Positions 24,073 to 33,944 of a stretch of 61,777 bases of DNA are shown in pieces. Source of the stretch: Ruminiclostridium sp. (GTDB lineage: Bacteria; Bacillota; Clostridia; Oscillospirales; Ruminococcaceae); the NCBI GenBank assembly GCA_017624025.1, contig JAGANY010000041.1, forward strand, positions 1-61,777, in the 5' to 3' direction. Each line of letters opens with the position of its first letter. The first letter of the stretch is position 1. A program made the translations under genes and the position numbers. The notes below the pieces were generated by a model. That model made no database searches and was not told the origin of the DNA. It saw only the letters and a program-made list of their open reading frames with translations.

Positions 24073-25233
24073 ATGAAAACCCCTCAAATTATTGATAAAA
24101 TTCTTTCCATTATCGGATATATCCTTTCCTTTCTCCCTTATATAGCTCTCGGAGGATATGCCGCAAGTGCCGCAACAGGCTATTTCGAAGAAGAAAATAT
24201 AGGCGGAGAGCTTATAATAATGGGAATTCTCGTTTTTCTCGGAGTATTGTTTCTTTATGCCCATATTATTATCCACGAGGGCGGACATCTTGTAATGGGA
24301 CTTTTATCGGGATGGAAATATTCTTCCTTCCGCGTAGGAAATCTTACCCTCGTAAAACAGGACGGAAAAATGAAATGGAAAAAGACAACAGTAGCCGGTA
24401 CAGGCGGACAGTGTCTTATGATACCGCCCGAATGTGAGCCCGAAAAATGTCCCTTTTTCCTTTATCTTTTAGGCGGCGGTCTTTTTAATATAGTTACAGG
24501 CTGTATCGCATTGCTTATTGCTTTTTACGTTCACAGCATTGCCGCTTCGGTGCTTACTGTTTTTGCTATTATCGGTATCGGCTTAGGCTTATCCAACCTT
24601 TTTCCTGCAAAAATGGGCGGTACTATGAATGACGGCTACCAGATTTTTATTGAATTCCCGCGTAACAAGGAATCAAAAAAATACAACTACCTGCTCTTAT
24701 CTTCCCACGCTGCACTTACTAATGCCGAAACCACAAAGGATATCCCCGAAAAACTCAGAAACGCTGTTTTAAGTGCTGATTATAGCGACCTTTCCGATAC
24801 AGGCTGTGCAAATCTCTATTGTGTAAAGGCTTCGCTTTTACAGGATGACGGCAGATACGAAGAATGTAGAGAGATATATCAGCACATTGCCGACAGCTCC
24901 GATACACTTGAGATTTTTAAGAACGAAGCTAAGTGTGAGCTTATGTATTTTGAAATAATGGATGAATGCAATGCTGAAAAAATCGACGCATTATACGATA
25001 AGAAGCTTGCCGAATATATAAAGGTTACTGCTCTTTATCCTTCCCGTAAGCGTCTTATGTACGCATACTATTTAATATATAAGAAGGACGAGGCTAAAGC
25101 AGAAGAAGAATACAACGCACTGATAAAAGCAGCTCAGACTCATCCTGTAAAGGCTGAGGGTGCTATTGACCTTAAAGAAGCAGAAAGAGTGAAGAAGCAT
25201 TATGAAAACAGAAGAAATCAACAGGAAGCTTGA
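24073..25233 (+). CDS. Membrane metallopeptidase-like protein of the M50 type with TPR-like tail
   Basis: The 386-residue protein has membrane segments at about 13-33 and 47-65, then HEGGH (His68, Glu69, His72) inside a helix, and after two more segments NLFPAKMGGTMNDGYQI, the second M50 motif (N-x-x-P ... D-G). This is the site-2-protease layout for cleaving in or near the membrane. The C-terminal half (from about 215) is helical with TPR-like repeats (YCVKASLLQDDGRYEECREIY...). The substrate is unknown. It overlaps the next gene by 32 nt. Confidence 0.75.
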   Translation: MKTPQIIDKILSIIGYILSFLPYIALGGYAASAATGYFEEENIGGELIIMGILVFLGVLFLYAHIIIHEGGHLVMGLLSGWKYSSFRVGNLTLVKQDGKMKWKKTTVAGTGGQCLMIPPECEPEKCPFFLYLLGGGLFNIVTGCIALLIAFYVHSIAASVLTVFAIIGIGLGLSNLFPAKMGGTMNDGYQIFIEFPRNKESKKYNYLLLSSHAALTNAETTKDIPEKLRNAVLSADYSDLSDTGCANLYCVKASLLQDDGRYEECREIYQHIADSSDTLEIFKNEAKCELMYFEIMDECNAEKIDALYDKKLAEYIKVTALYPSRKRLMYAYYLIYKKDEAKAEEEYNALIKAAQTHPVKAEGAIDLKEAERVKKHYENRRNQQEA

Positions 25234-25558
25234 GGAACATATCCTTTCATTCAAGGGCATACATACCGAAGAACAGTACGGCGGAAAGGTCTTTTACCTC
25301 GTATCAAAACCTTTTGCGGCAATTTTTTCCGAAACTATTGAAATTAAGGCGAAAAACGATTATAATGAAACTATCCGTATTCTCCACGATGAAATAAGCG
25401 AAGGAAAAATTATGGGGAAGGACTGGAATGAAATCAGATACAGCGAAAACCTGCCCTTTGAAGTAATTTCCGATATGGCTGACAGAGGATACAGAATGAC
25501 TTACGCAAGTCTTCCTAAAAAGGTTCAGCGTGAGATTGAAGAATACTACCACGGATAA
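25202..25558 (+). CDS. Small conserved protein, possibly YjbR-like
   Basis: The 118-residue protein (MKTEEINRKLEEHILSFKGI...) contains EEQYGGKVFYLVSKPFAAIF, GKDWNEIRYSENLP and a C-terminal LPKKVQREIEEYY. The spacing of a Lys-Phe region, a K-x-W segment and a late Tyr recalls MmcQ/YjbR proteins, but the similarity is weak. It starts inside the 3' end of the peptidase gene and precedes purD by 21 nt, so it is co-expressed with both. Confidence 0.65.
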   Translation: MKTEEINRKLEEHILSFKGIHTEEQYGGKVFYLVSKPFAAIFSETIEIKAKNDYNETIRILHDEISEGKIMGKDWNEIRYSENLPFEVISDMADRGYRMTYASLPKKVQREIEEYYHG

Positions 25559-25579
25559 AATACGAAAGGAATAAATAAA

Positions 25580-26860
25580 ATGAACATTTTAGTAGTAGGC
25601 GGTGGCGGTCGTGAACACGCTATTATTACCGCTCTCGCAAAATCATCAAAAGTTGACAAGATTTATGCCGCTCCCGGCAACGGCGGTATATCTGCCTTAG
25701 CAGAATGTCATCCCGTAAAGGCAACCGATATTGACGGTATGGTAGAGCTTGCGAAAAAGCTTAATCCCGACTATGTCTTTGTAGCTCCCGATGACCCCCT
25801 TGTGCTCGGTATGGTTGATAAGCTTAACGAAAACGGCTTCAAGACTTTCGGACCCCGTGCGAATGCCGCTATCTTAGAAGGCAGCAAGGTATTCTCAAAG
25901 TCCCTTATGAAGAAATACAATATTCCTACCGCTGCTTACGAAACCTTTACCGATTCCGAAAAGGCAATCGCTTATGTAAAGGAACAGAACAGCTATCCCG
26001 CTGTTATAAAGTGTGATGGTCTCGCTTTAGGCAAGGGCGTTATTATCGCCAAGGATTTTGATGAAGCTAAGGAAGCAATCGAATCTATGCTTCTAGGAGG
26101 AAAGTTCGGAAAGAGCGGAAGCGAAATCGTTATCGAAGAGTTTATGACAGGTCCCGAAGTAACCGTCCTCGCTTTTACAGACGGCGTTACAGTAAAGCCT
26201 ATGGTTTCCTCTATGGACCATAAGAGAGCTTACGACAACGACGAAGGTCTTAACACAGGCGGTATGGGTACTATCGCTCCCAACCCCCTCTATACCCCCG
26301 AAATTGCCGCTGAATGTATGGAAAATATCTTCCTCCCTACAATAAAGGCTATGGCTTCCGAAGGACGTCCCTTTAAGGGCTGTCTCTACTTCGGCCTTAT
26401 GCTTACTCCTAAGGGTGCGAGGGTTATTGAGTATAACTGCCGTTTCGGCGACCCCGAAACACAGGTAGTTCTTCCGCTTCTCGATACCGATTTAATGGAT
26501 ATTATTGAAGCAATCTGGAACGAAAAGCTTTCTGAACTCGATATAAACTGGAAAAACGAAGCTTGTGCCTGTGTTGTTATGGCGAGCGGCGGTTATCCCG
26601 AAAAATATCCCACAGGTCTCGAAATAAGCGGCTTCAATGCTGAAGGACAGCTTGAAAGCGGTGAAGCCTTCGTTTACCACGCCGGAACAAAGCTCGAAAA
26701 CGGCAAATATCTTACAGCAGGCGGAAGAGTTCTCGGCATTACCGCTACAGCAGACAGCCTCCAGGCCGCCCTCGATAAATCCTACAAAGCTGTAAGCAAG
26801 ATAAGCTTTGAAAATGCACATTACCGCAAGGATATCGGTAAGAGAGCATTAAACGGCTGA
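25580..26860 (+). CDS. purD: Phosphoribosylamine-glycine ligase PurD
   Basis: The 426-residue ATP-grasp enzyme has MNILVVGGGGREHAIITAL, the glycine-rich ATP loop, FMTGPEVTVLAFTDG, GMGTIAPNPLYTPE and FGDPETQVVLPLL. It joins PRA and glycine to give GAR, directly after PurF in the pathway. GAAAGGA precedes the ATG. It is the last purine gene here; purC, purB, purL and purQ must lie elsewhere. Confidence 0.97.
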   Translation: MNILVVGGGGREHAIITALAKSSKVDKIYAAPGNGGISALAECHPVKATDIDGMVELAKKLNPDYVFVAPDDPLVLGMVDKLNENGFKTFGPRANAAILEGSKVFSKSLMKKYNIPTAAYETFTDSEKAIAYVKEQNSYPAVIKCDGLALGKGVIIAKDFDEAKEAIESMLLGGKFGKSGSEIVIEEFMTGPEVTVLAFTDGVTVKPMVSSMDHKRAYDNDEGLNTGGMGTIAPNPLYTPEIAAECMENIFLPTIKAMASEGRPFKGCLYFGLMLTPKGARVIEYNCRFGDPETQVVLPLLDTDLMDIIEAIWNEKLSELDINWKNEACACVVMASGGYPEKYPTGLEISGFNAEGQLESGEAFVYHAGTKLENGKYLTAGGRVLGITATADSLQAALDKSYKAVSKISFENAHYRKDIGKRALNG

Positions 26861-26872
26861 TAATATAAAACA

Positions 26873-26929
26873 GGCGAGTTCGTAACCATCCTCGCTTTTG
26901 CAATTTGCAATAAATCAAAACTAAGGAGA
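26873..26929 (+). promoter_or_regulatory. PreQ1-I-like riboswitch upstream of queT
   Basis: GCGAG/CTCGC (26875-26878 region with 26890-26895) form stem P1 around a loop reading GTTCGTAACCATCC, close to the preQ1-I loop pattern. An A-rich tail follows and ends AAAACTAAGGAG (26917-26928), where the riboswitch 3' end pairs back and covers the Shine-Dalgarno. A small TTGCAA/TTGCAA hairpin is inserted in the tail. The gene behind encodes the queuosine-precursor transporter QueT, which fits translation control by preQ1. Confidence 0.75.
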
Positions 26930-26941
26930 AAATTTAATATC

Positions 26942-27436
26942 ATGAAAAGAAATATCAAGGCATTATTCATCACTCATGCAGCAATTATTGCCGCTATTTA
27001 CGTTGTACTTACTTATTTTGCGTCAATCCTCGGTCTTTCAAACGGAGCTATCCAGGTTCGTTTCTCGGAAGCTCTTACTATCCTTCCGTTCTTTACGCCG
27101 GCCGCTATACCCGGACTTTTTATAGGCTGTATAATCTCGAATATTATTTCGGGAGCGGTTATATGGGATATAGTTTTCGGAAGCCTTGCGACGCTTATAG
27201 GGGCAGCAGGAACATATCTGCTCCGCAAAAAAACGAAGTGGCTTGCTCCGGTTCCGCCGATACTCGCAAATACGGTTATCGTTCCCTTTGTGCTTGTATA
27301 TGCTTACGGAGTACCCGACGGACTTCCGTTTCTTATGATGACAGTGGGAATAGGCGAGGTAATATCCTGTGGTGTACTCGGAATGACGCTGCTTAAATGC
27401 CTTGAAAAGTACAGAAATCACATTTTCGGAAGCTGA
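26942..27436 (+). CDS. queT: QueT family queuosine-precursor transporter
   Basis: The 164-residue membrane protein has about five hydrophobic helices and the QueT pattern (NGAIQVRFSEALTILPFFTPAAIPGLFIGC, NIISG). QueT is the substrate-binding S component of an ECF transporter for preQ1 or queuine. The start ATG is 12 nt after AAGGAG, which is part of the preQ1-like riboswitch. Energy-coupling EcfA/T genes are not in the window. Confidence 0.93.
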   Translation: MKRNIKALFITHAAIIAAIYVVLTYFASILGLSNGAIQVRFSEALTILPFFTPAAIPGLFIGCIISNIISGAVIWDIVFGSLATLIGAAGTYLLRKKTKWLAPVPPILANTVIVPFVLVYAYGVPDGLPFLMMTVGIGEVISCGVLGMTLLKCLEKYRNHIFGS

Positions 27437-27492
27437 AACCCCTTGAAATGCAGTAAAACCGCATAAAAATTGATTTTTCGGGCAAAAATCTA

Positions 27493-27608
27493 TTGACAAA
27501 AGGGGTCAGCTGTGATAAAATAATAAAGCCGCATGTGACGGGCTTTTTTAAGTGCGTTTAAAACGCCGCCCCAGAACACAGCGAGATTACAAAAAAGAGG
27601 TAAAAAAT
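27493..27608 (+). promoter_or_regulatory. rplU promoter and likely L21 leader
   Basis: TTGACA (27493-27498), 17 nt, TAAAAT (27516-27521) with an extended TGA form a strong promoter. The roughly 80-nt leader contains AAGCC...GGCTT with ATGTGACG, then GCGTTT/AAACGC and GCCGCCCC, typical in position and style of L21 leaders that bind the ribosomal protein. The assignment to the Rfam family is from memory. Confidence 0.65.
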
Positions 27609-27917
27609 ATGTACGCAGTTATTGAAACAGGCGGAAAGCAGTATCAGGTTAAGGAAGGCGACGAAATCTTCGTAGAAAAGCTCGGTATCGAAGAAGGCGA
27701 AGTTAGCTTCGATAAGGTTATCTTAATCGGTAACGACAGCGAAGTTAAGGTTGGCGCTCCTTATGTTGACGGTGCAGTTGTTAAGGGCACTCTTATCAAG
27801 AACGGTAAGGGCAAGAAAATCACAGTATTTACTTACAAGCCTAAGAAGAGCTCCAAGCGCACAAAGGGTCACAGACAGCCTTACAGCAAGGTTAAAATCG
27901 ACTCTATCGTAGCGTAA
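27609..27917 (+). CDS. rplU: 50S ribosomal protein L21
   Basis: From the ATG at 27609, with AGAGG 8 nt upstream, the product is 102 residues: [20 protein letters not shown]..., a standard L21. L21 binds 23S rRNA near L20. An upstream in-frame extension to 27552 lies in the leader and is rejected. The gene is followed by prp after 1 nt and rpmA, the conserved rplU-prp-rpmA order of Firmicutes. Confidence 0.97.
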   Translation: MYAVIETGGKQYQVKEGDEIFVEKLGIEEGEVSFDKVILIGNDSEVKVGAPYVDGAVVKGTLIKNGKGKKITVFTYKPKKSSKRTKGHRQPYSKVKIDSIVA

Positions 27918-27918
27918 A

Positions 27919-28263
27919 ATGATTAAAGCCGAATTTTTAAAATATGACGGTGCACTTATCGGTTTCTCGGTTTCGGGACACGCCGGTGCAGGAGAATATG
28001 GGCACGATATCGTATGCTCCGCTGTCACATCAGCAGTTATGCTGACGGCTAACACAATCACAGACTTTTTATACGCAGGTGCGGATGTCCAGGTCAAGAA
28101 CAATAAGGTTCTTTTAGTCCTTAAGGATCCCGACTCTGCAATGTCCATAGCAGCGAAACAGGTTATCGCCTCGTTCCATAAACATCTCGGAATAATCGCT
28201 GAGGACGCAACAGGAAAAATCCAAATAACCGTAAAAGAGGTCAAAGCTCGGAAAGGAAAATAA
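27919..28263 (+). CDS. prp: Ribosomal-processing cysteine protease Prp
   Basis: The 114-residue protein has the catalytic His and Cys of Prp: [25 protein letters not shown] (His22-like, Cys33-like). In Firmicutes, Prp removes the N-terminal extension of L27, an essential step in ribosome assembly. It sits exactly between rplU and rpmA, and the L27 encoded next carries the matching cleavage site. Confidence 0.95.
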   Translation: MIKAEFLKYDGALIGFSVSGHAGAGEYGHDIVCSAVTSAVMLTANTITDFLYAGADVQVKNNKVLLVLKDPDSAMSIAAKQVIASFHKHLGIIAEDATGKIQITVKEVKARKGK

Positions 28264-28265
28264 CC

Positions 28266-28547
28266 ATGATTTTATTAAACTTACAGTACTTTGCTCATAA
28301 AAAAGGTATGGGCTCCACAAAGAACGGCCGTGACTCCGAATCCAAGAGACTCGGTGCTAAGCGTGCTGATGGTCAGTTCGTTCTCGCAGGTAACATTCTC
28401 TACAAGCAGAGAGGTACACACATTCACCCCGGCAAGAACGTTATGAGAGGTTCCGACGATACATTATTTGCTACAATCGACGGCACAGTAAAGTTCGAAC
28501 GCCTCGGCAGAGACCGCAAGCAGGTAAGCGTTTACCCTGCTGAATAA
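28266..28547 (+). CDS. rpmA: 50S ribosomal protein L27 precursor
   Basis: The 93-residue product begins [20 protein letters not shown]. The [10 protein letters not shown] stretch is the Prp recognition site; cleavage before AHKKG leaves the mature N-terminus that reaches the peptidyl-transferase centre. The body ([24 protein letters not shown]) is standard L27. A terminator follows. Confidence 0.97.
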   Translation: MILLNLQYFAHKKGMGSTKNGRDSESKRLGAKRADGQFVLAGNILYKQRGTHIHPGKNVMRGSDDTLFATIDGTVKFERLGRDRKQVSVYPAE

Positions 28548-28563
28548 TTCGCATAGCAGTGTA

Positions 28564-28603
28564 TGGGCGGAAATAAGGGATACCCTTATTCCGCCCTTTC
28601 ATT
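28564..28603 (+). terminator. Terminator after rpmA
   Basis: GGGCGGAAATAAGGG/CCCTTATTCCGCCC forms a long stem followed by TTTCATTTTAAT. Confidence 0.85.
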
Positions 28604-28705
28604 TTAATTAATCTCTTAGAAAATTCTTATTAAAATAATAATCCTATGTTTCAGAAATGAGAATAATTTAAATACAATATATTAATAAAAAGAAAGGACT
28701 GATAA

Positions 28706-29986
<1,281 letters not shown>

Positions 29987-29994
29987 TGTCCCCT

Positions 29995-30019
29995 TTATAA
30001 GACTTTTTTCGTCTTATAA
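29995..30019 (+). promoter_or_regulatory. Hairpin between obg and mrnC
   Basis: TTATAAGAC/GTCTTATAA, a 9-bp stem with a TTTTTTC loop, sits between obg and the mrnC ribosome binding site. No T-tract follows the stem. It may be a processing or stability element. Confidence 0.5.
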
Positions 30020-30045
30020 TCGGACAGTGAGGAGGTACCATAAAT

Positions 30046-30438
30046 ATGGAACCTATAACAAAGGCACAGGCAAAACAGCTGAGTCCCCTTACTCTTGCAT
30101 TTTACGGCGATTGTGTATATGAAATGCTGGTACGGAGAATGATAGTAATCGAAGGCAGCCGTCCGTCAAACGAACTGCATCGTTTAGCTGTAGAGAAGGT
30201 TCGTGCTTCTTTCCAGTCGGCAGCCTATGAAAAGCTTCTTCCTATCTTAGCCGAAGAGGAAACGGATATTCTTAAGCGAGGCAGAAATGCCACAGGCCTT
30301 AATCCGCCTAAGTCCAGTAATCCCCGTGATTACCACAGGGCAACGGCAGTAGAGGTGCTTTTCGGATACCTTGACCTTATCGGAGAAAAGGAACGCATTG
30401 AAGAATTATTCGAGGTGATTTGCCGTGAAGAAGGCTAA
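30046..30438 (+). CDS. mrnC: Mini-ribonuclease 3
   Basis: The 130-residue protein (LSPLTLAFYGDCVYEMLVRRMIV..., RGRNATGLNPPKSSNPRDYHRATAVEVLFGYLDLIG) has the RNase III catalytic helix with the acidic signature but no double-stranded RNA-binding domain, as in Mini-III. It trims 23S rRNA ends in Firmicutes. GGAGG precedes the ATG and the end overlaps the yitT-like gene by 14 nt. Confidence 0.95.
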   Translation: MEPITKAQAKQLSPLTLAFYGDCVYEMLVRRMIVIEGSRPSNELHRLAVEKVRASFQSAAYEKLLPILAEEETDILKRGRNATGLNPPKSSNPRDYHRATAVEVLFGYLDLIGEKERIEELFEVICREEG

Positions 30439-31318
30439 GGCAGAAAAGAAAACAGCAAAGAAAAAATCTCTTAAGTGGCTTATTGATATTCCGCTTATTA
30501 TTCTCGGTGCATTGGTGTTTTCGGCAGGTATAAACTGTTTTACCGCTCCTAATGATATTGCTCCCGGTGGCGTCGGCGGTCTCGCAACCGTTATAAGCTT
30601 TTTAAGCGGTCATAAGCTCGGAATAGGTCTTATTTTCGGACTTATCAACATTCCGCTGGTTATTGCGGGCTTTATACGTCTCGGAAGACCACTTATGGTA
30701 AGAACGCTTCTTGCCGTTGTTGTTACAACGCTCGCAACCGACTATCTGAACGGTCTCTTTCCCGTTTATGTAGGAGACAGGATTATTGCCGCTGTGTTCG
30801 GCGGAGTTCTTATCGGCTCGGGTATCGGTCTCGTTTACCTTAGAGACGGAACAACAGGCGGTACTGATATCATCAATAAGCTTATCCAGAAAGCAAAGCC
30901 GCATTTAAGCCTCGGCTCAATAATGATGATAACCGACGCATTCGTTGTTATTATTTCAATCCTTGCGTTCGGAAATCTCGAATCGGGTCTGTATGCAATT
31001 ATAACTATCTTCGTAAGCGGTAGAATTATGGATGTAATTCTTTACGGCGGAAGAGAGGGAAAATCCGTTCTTATCTTCTCGGAAAAATCCGAAGAAATAG
31101 GCCAGGCTATTATCCACAGTATTTCAAGAGGTGCTACATTTTTAAAAGCCCAGGGCGTTTATACCCATAAAGATAAAAATGTAATATGCTGTGCGGTTCA
31201 TAAAAACGAATATGTGAAGCTGAAACGCCTTGTAAAAGAAATTGATGAACACGCCTTTATCATCACTGCCACAGCTGATGAAGTCCTCGGTGAGGGCTTT
31301 TTAGAAATAGACCAGTGA
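30425..31318 (+). CDS. YitT family membrane protein (DUF161/DUF2179)
   Basis: The 297-residue protein has five to six membrane helices beginning at about residue 17 and the YitT signature TAPNDIAPGGVGGLATVISFL, then a cytosolic DUF2179 domain at about 220-295 (SRGATFLKAQGVYTHKDKNVICCAV). The function of the family is not known. The start is GTG at 30425 with GAGGTG upstream, inside the 3' end of mrnC. Confidence 0.9.
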   Translation: MKKAKAEKKTAKKKSLKWLIDIPLIILGALVFSAGINCFTAPNDIAPGGVGGLATVISFLSGHKLGIGLIFGLINIPLVIAGFIRLGRPLMVRTLLAVVVTTLATDYLNGLFPVYVGDRIIAAVFGGVLIGSGIGLVYLRDGTTGGTDIINKLIQKAKPHLSLGSIMMITDAFVVIISILAFGNLESGLYAIITIFVSGRIMDVILYGGREGKSVLIFSEKSEEIGQAIIHSISRGATFLKAQGVYTHKDKNVICCAVHKNEYVKLKRLVKEIDEHAFIITATADEVLGEGFLEIDQ

Positions 31319-31335
31319 AAGGATAACTAAAAACT

Positions 31336-33060
31336 ATGAAAAAAATTCTATCCCTTGTACTTGCTCTTGTAATGCTTATCCCCTGCATCAATATAAACGC
31401 TTATGCGGATGCGGTAACTACTCTTGACGCTAAGTACGAGAGAAAAATGAAGCTTGTTTCCGAGCTTCTTATGAAGGATGAAAAAACACTGAAAAAAGTT
31501 GAGGAGCTGGACCGTGCTGTTGTCTATATCTCTGTTTCAAACGGAAGACAGCAGGCTGTTACAGTAAGCTCTTCGATGAAAAATATCGACAACGCACTCG
31601 ACGCAACCTTTGAAAAGGCAAGAAAAACCGATATAAGCCCTCTCTGGTTCAAGCTCGATGTGGTTACAGAGGTTGAGGAGATTTCTTACGCCGACTTTAC
31701 GGGAAAGTATAAGGAAGGCGTAGGCGGTTCTTTAAGACAGGGTATCTCCTTCAACAATTATTTCGGACGCTCTCTCCTCGAAGCACAGATAAACAGCAAC
31801 GGTATTCTTTCTTATGAAACAGGGGAGCTTGACCTGAAAAAAATCAACAGCATTTTCTCTGCAAGCGGAAAGAAGCTTCTTTCTTCTATCCCCGAAACGC
31901 TCTATCTTTTTAAAGCACAGGGTTATTTCTCCGATACTGTTTCCGACGCATACAAGCTTTATTCGGGCAGATATGCCGAATACGGCACAAGAAAGCACGA
32001 TATCGACCGTTACGCAATGGTCGAGCTTGCCGAAAACGCTTCAAAGTATCTTGCAAAAATGTGCGGACCCGACGGTAAATTTGTATATGGTTACTATCCT
32101 ATTGACAACGAAGAGCTCGAGGGGTATAATATTATAAGACATGCAGGAACAGTATGGAACCTTATTCTCCAGTATGATATGACAGGAGACAGAACCCTTA
32201 TTCCTGCAATCGAAAGAGCCTTAAAATACCTCGAAAAGAATATCCACTACAAGGATGCAAAAACCGCTTTCCTTAACGACAGAGGCACTCTCAATGTAGG
32301 CGGAAACGGTATTTCTCTCTTAGCTTATGTAAGCTATGCAGAGATAATGAACTCAAGAAAATTCGATAAGCTTATTGCCGCTCTCTGTAACGGTATTATG
32401 TATCTCCAGAAGGAAGACGGAAGCTTTATACATACTATTTATAAATCCGATTACTCCGTTCATAAGGAATATATAACCGTTTTCTATGACGGAGAGGCAA
32501 CCTACGGTCTTTTAAGAGCTTACGGTCTCCTCGGCAACCCGAAGTATCTTACTGCCGGAGAAAAGGCCTGTGACTACTTTATCGCAAACAACTACGAGAC
32601 ATTAAACAGCCACTGGATTGCTTACAGCTTCAACGAGGTTACAAAGTTCTCGCCTAAGGCCGAATACTTCAGCTTCGGGCTTAAAAACGTACACGGATAT
32701 ACCGATAAGGTAAACCGTACAGTTACCGCCGCACATACCACCTGTGAAACTATGGGTGCGACCTTTGAGCTTTATGACCGCCTTTTAAAAAGCGGTATTG
32801 AGTGTGAAATGCTCGAAGAATTTGACGGCAATTTACTCATTGAAGCTTTTGAAAAGCGTGTAAAGTACGGCTTCAACTACTTTGTACAGCCCGAACAGGC
32901 TATGTACTTCAAGAACCCTCAGCTTGTCCTTAACAGCTTCGTGGTTCGTGAAGACAATTACAGAATAAGAATTGACGATATCCAGCATTTTATGGGCGGA
33001 TATTATCTCTATTATAAAAACTATAAAACGGTTAAATCATACACCGAAAATCAGCAATAA
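31336..33060 (+). CDS. Secreted protein with a six-hairpin (alpha/alpha) toroid-like domain
   Basis: The 574-residue protein has a signal peptide ending near NAYADA. The N-terminal 150 residues are of unknown type. From about 215 on, repeated helical pairs (VWNLILQYDMTGDRTLIPAIERALKYLEKN, GNGISLLAYVSYAEIMN, GEATYGLLRAYGLLGNPKYLTAG) form the six-hairpin glycosidase pattern, as in C5-epimerases and GH88/GH105-like folds. It may act on a cell-wall or exopolysaccharide glycan. I cannot name catalytic residues with confidence. It lies between yitT-like and yebC genes. Confidence 0.75.
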   Translation: MKKILSLVLALVMLIPCININAYADAVTTLDAKYERKMKLVSELLMKDEKTLKKVEELDRAVVYISVSNGRQQAVTVSSSMKNIDNALDATFEKARKTDISPLWFKLDVVTEVEEISYADFTGKYKEGVGGSLRQGISFNNYFGRSLLEAQINSNGILSYETGELDLKKINSIFSASGKKLLSSIPETLYLFKAQGYFSDTVSDAYKLYSGRYAEYGTRKHDIDRYAMVELAENASKYLAKMCGPDGKFVYGYYPIDNEELEGYNIIRHAGTVWNLILQYDMTGDRTLIPAIERALKYLEKNIHYKDAKTAFLNDRGTLNVGGNGISLLAYVSYAEIMNSRKFDKLIAALCNGIMYLQKEDGSFIHTIYKSDYSVHKEYITVFYDGEATYGLLRAYGLLGNPKYLTAGEKACDYFIANNYETLNSHWIAYSFNEVTKFSPKAEYFSFGLKNVHGYTDKVNRTVTAAHTTCETMGATFELYDRLLKSGIECEMLEEFDGNLLIEAFEKRVKYGFNYFVQPEQAMYFKNPQLVLNSFVVREDNYRIRIDDIQHFMGGYYLYYKNYKTVKSYTENQQ

Positions 33061-33088
33061 AAAACAACAGAAAGGTTAGGTCATTTTT

Positions 33089-33817
33089 ATGTCAGGACAT
33101 TCCAAATGGAGCACCATTAAGAGAAAAAAGGGTGAAAAGGACGGTGCAAGAGCAAAGGTTTTCACCAAAATCAGCCGTGAAATTATCGTTGCAGTAAAGG
33201 AAGGCGGTGCTGACCCCTCCTCTAACTCAAAGCTTGCACAGCTCATTCAGAAGGCAAAGTCAAACAACATCCCCAACGATAACATCGACAGACTTTTAAA
33301 GAAGGCAAGCGGTGACGCTGAAAAGACAAACTACGAGGACTGTGTATATGAAGGCTACGGCCCTAACGGTGTAGCGCTTATCGTAGAATGTCTCACCGAT
33401 AACAGAAACAGAACAGCAGGCGAAATCCGCCACTATTTCGACAAGTTCGGCGGTAACCTCGGTACATCCGGCTGTGTATCCTTTATGTTCAGCACAAAGG
33501 GTATTGTTGTTCTCGATAACGAGGACGGAGATATTGACGAGGATAAGGCTATGGAAGATATCCTCGAGGCAGGCGGCGACGACTTCTCCTTTGAAGACGG
33601 CTGTGTTGAAATCACAACAGAACCCACAGAAGCTGCTGCAGTAGGCGAAGCTCTCGCTGGTATGGGTTATAAGGTGCTTTCCGCCGAACCCGCAAAAATC
33701 CCCGCTACCTACACAGCTTTAACAGACGAAGACCACATCAAGAAGATGACATTACTCTTAGAAACACTCGAAGATAACGACGATGTCCAGAACGTGTGGC
33801 ATAACTGGGAAGAATGA
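33089..33817 (+). CDS. yebC: YebC/PmpR family protein (ribosome-associated translation factor)
   Basis: The 242-residue protein begins SGHSKWSTIKRKKGEKDGAR after Met and matches the YebC family throughout (EGYGPNGVALIVECLTDNRNRTAGEIRH, FGGNLGTSGCVSFMF). Long considered a transcriptional regulator, it is now also linked to relieving ribosome stalling at prolines. GAAAGG lies upstream. A short hairpin, GAGGCGA/TCGCCTC, follows the stop. Confidence 0.93.
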   Translation: MSGHSKWSTIKRKKGEKDGARAKVFTKISREIIVAVKEGGADPSSNSKLAQLIQKAKSNNIPNDNIDRLLKKASGDAEKTNYEDCVYEGYGPNGVALIVECLTDNRNRTAGEIRHYFDKFGGNLGTSGCVSFMFSTKGIVVLDNEDGDIDEDKAMEDILEAGGDDFSFEDGCVEITTEPTEAAAVGEALAGMGYKVLSAEPAKIPATYTALTDEDHIKKMTLLLETLEDNDDVQNVWHNWEE

Positions 33818-33838
33818 GGCGAATCGCCTCTGATAGTT

Positions 33839-33886
33839 CCGCCTTTTGCGATAAATGCTTAATTTAAAGGCATTTGTTGACGGCGG
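33839..33886 (+). promoter_or_regulatory. Structured spacer after yebC
   Basis: CCGCC (33839) pairs with GGCGG near 33885, enclosing AAATGC/GCATTT. This nested stem lies between the yebC stop and the island's first hairpin. Role unknown. Confidence 0.35.
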
Positions 33887-33907
33887 ATAAATCACTTGAA
33901 TAAGAAT

Positions 33908-33936
33908 AACGGCAGGTGCAATTTGTACCTGCCGTT
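33908..33936. terminator. Hairpin bounding the lipoprotein/XRE island (left)
   Basis: AACGGCAGGT/ACCTGCCGTT with a short loop and a T-tract on the plus strand. Nearly the same 28-nt sequence recurs at 35308-35335 on the other side of the island. Confidence 0.75.
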
Positions 33937-33944
33937 TTGCTTTA

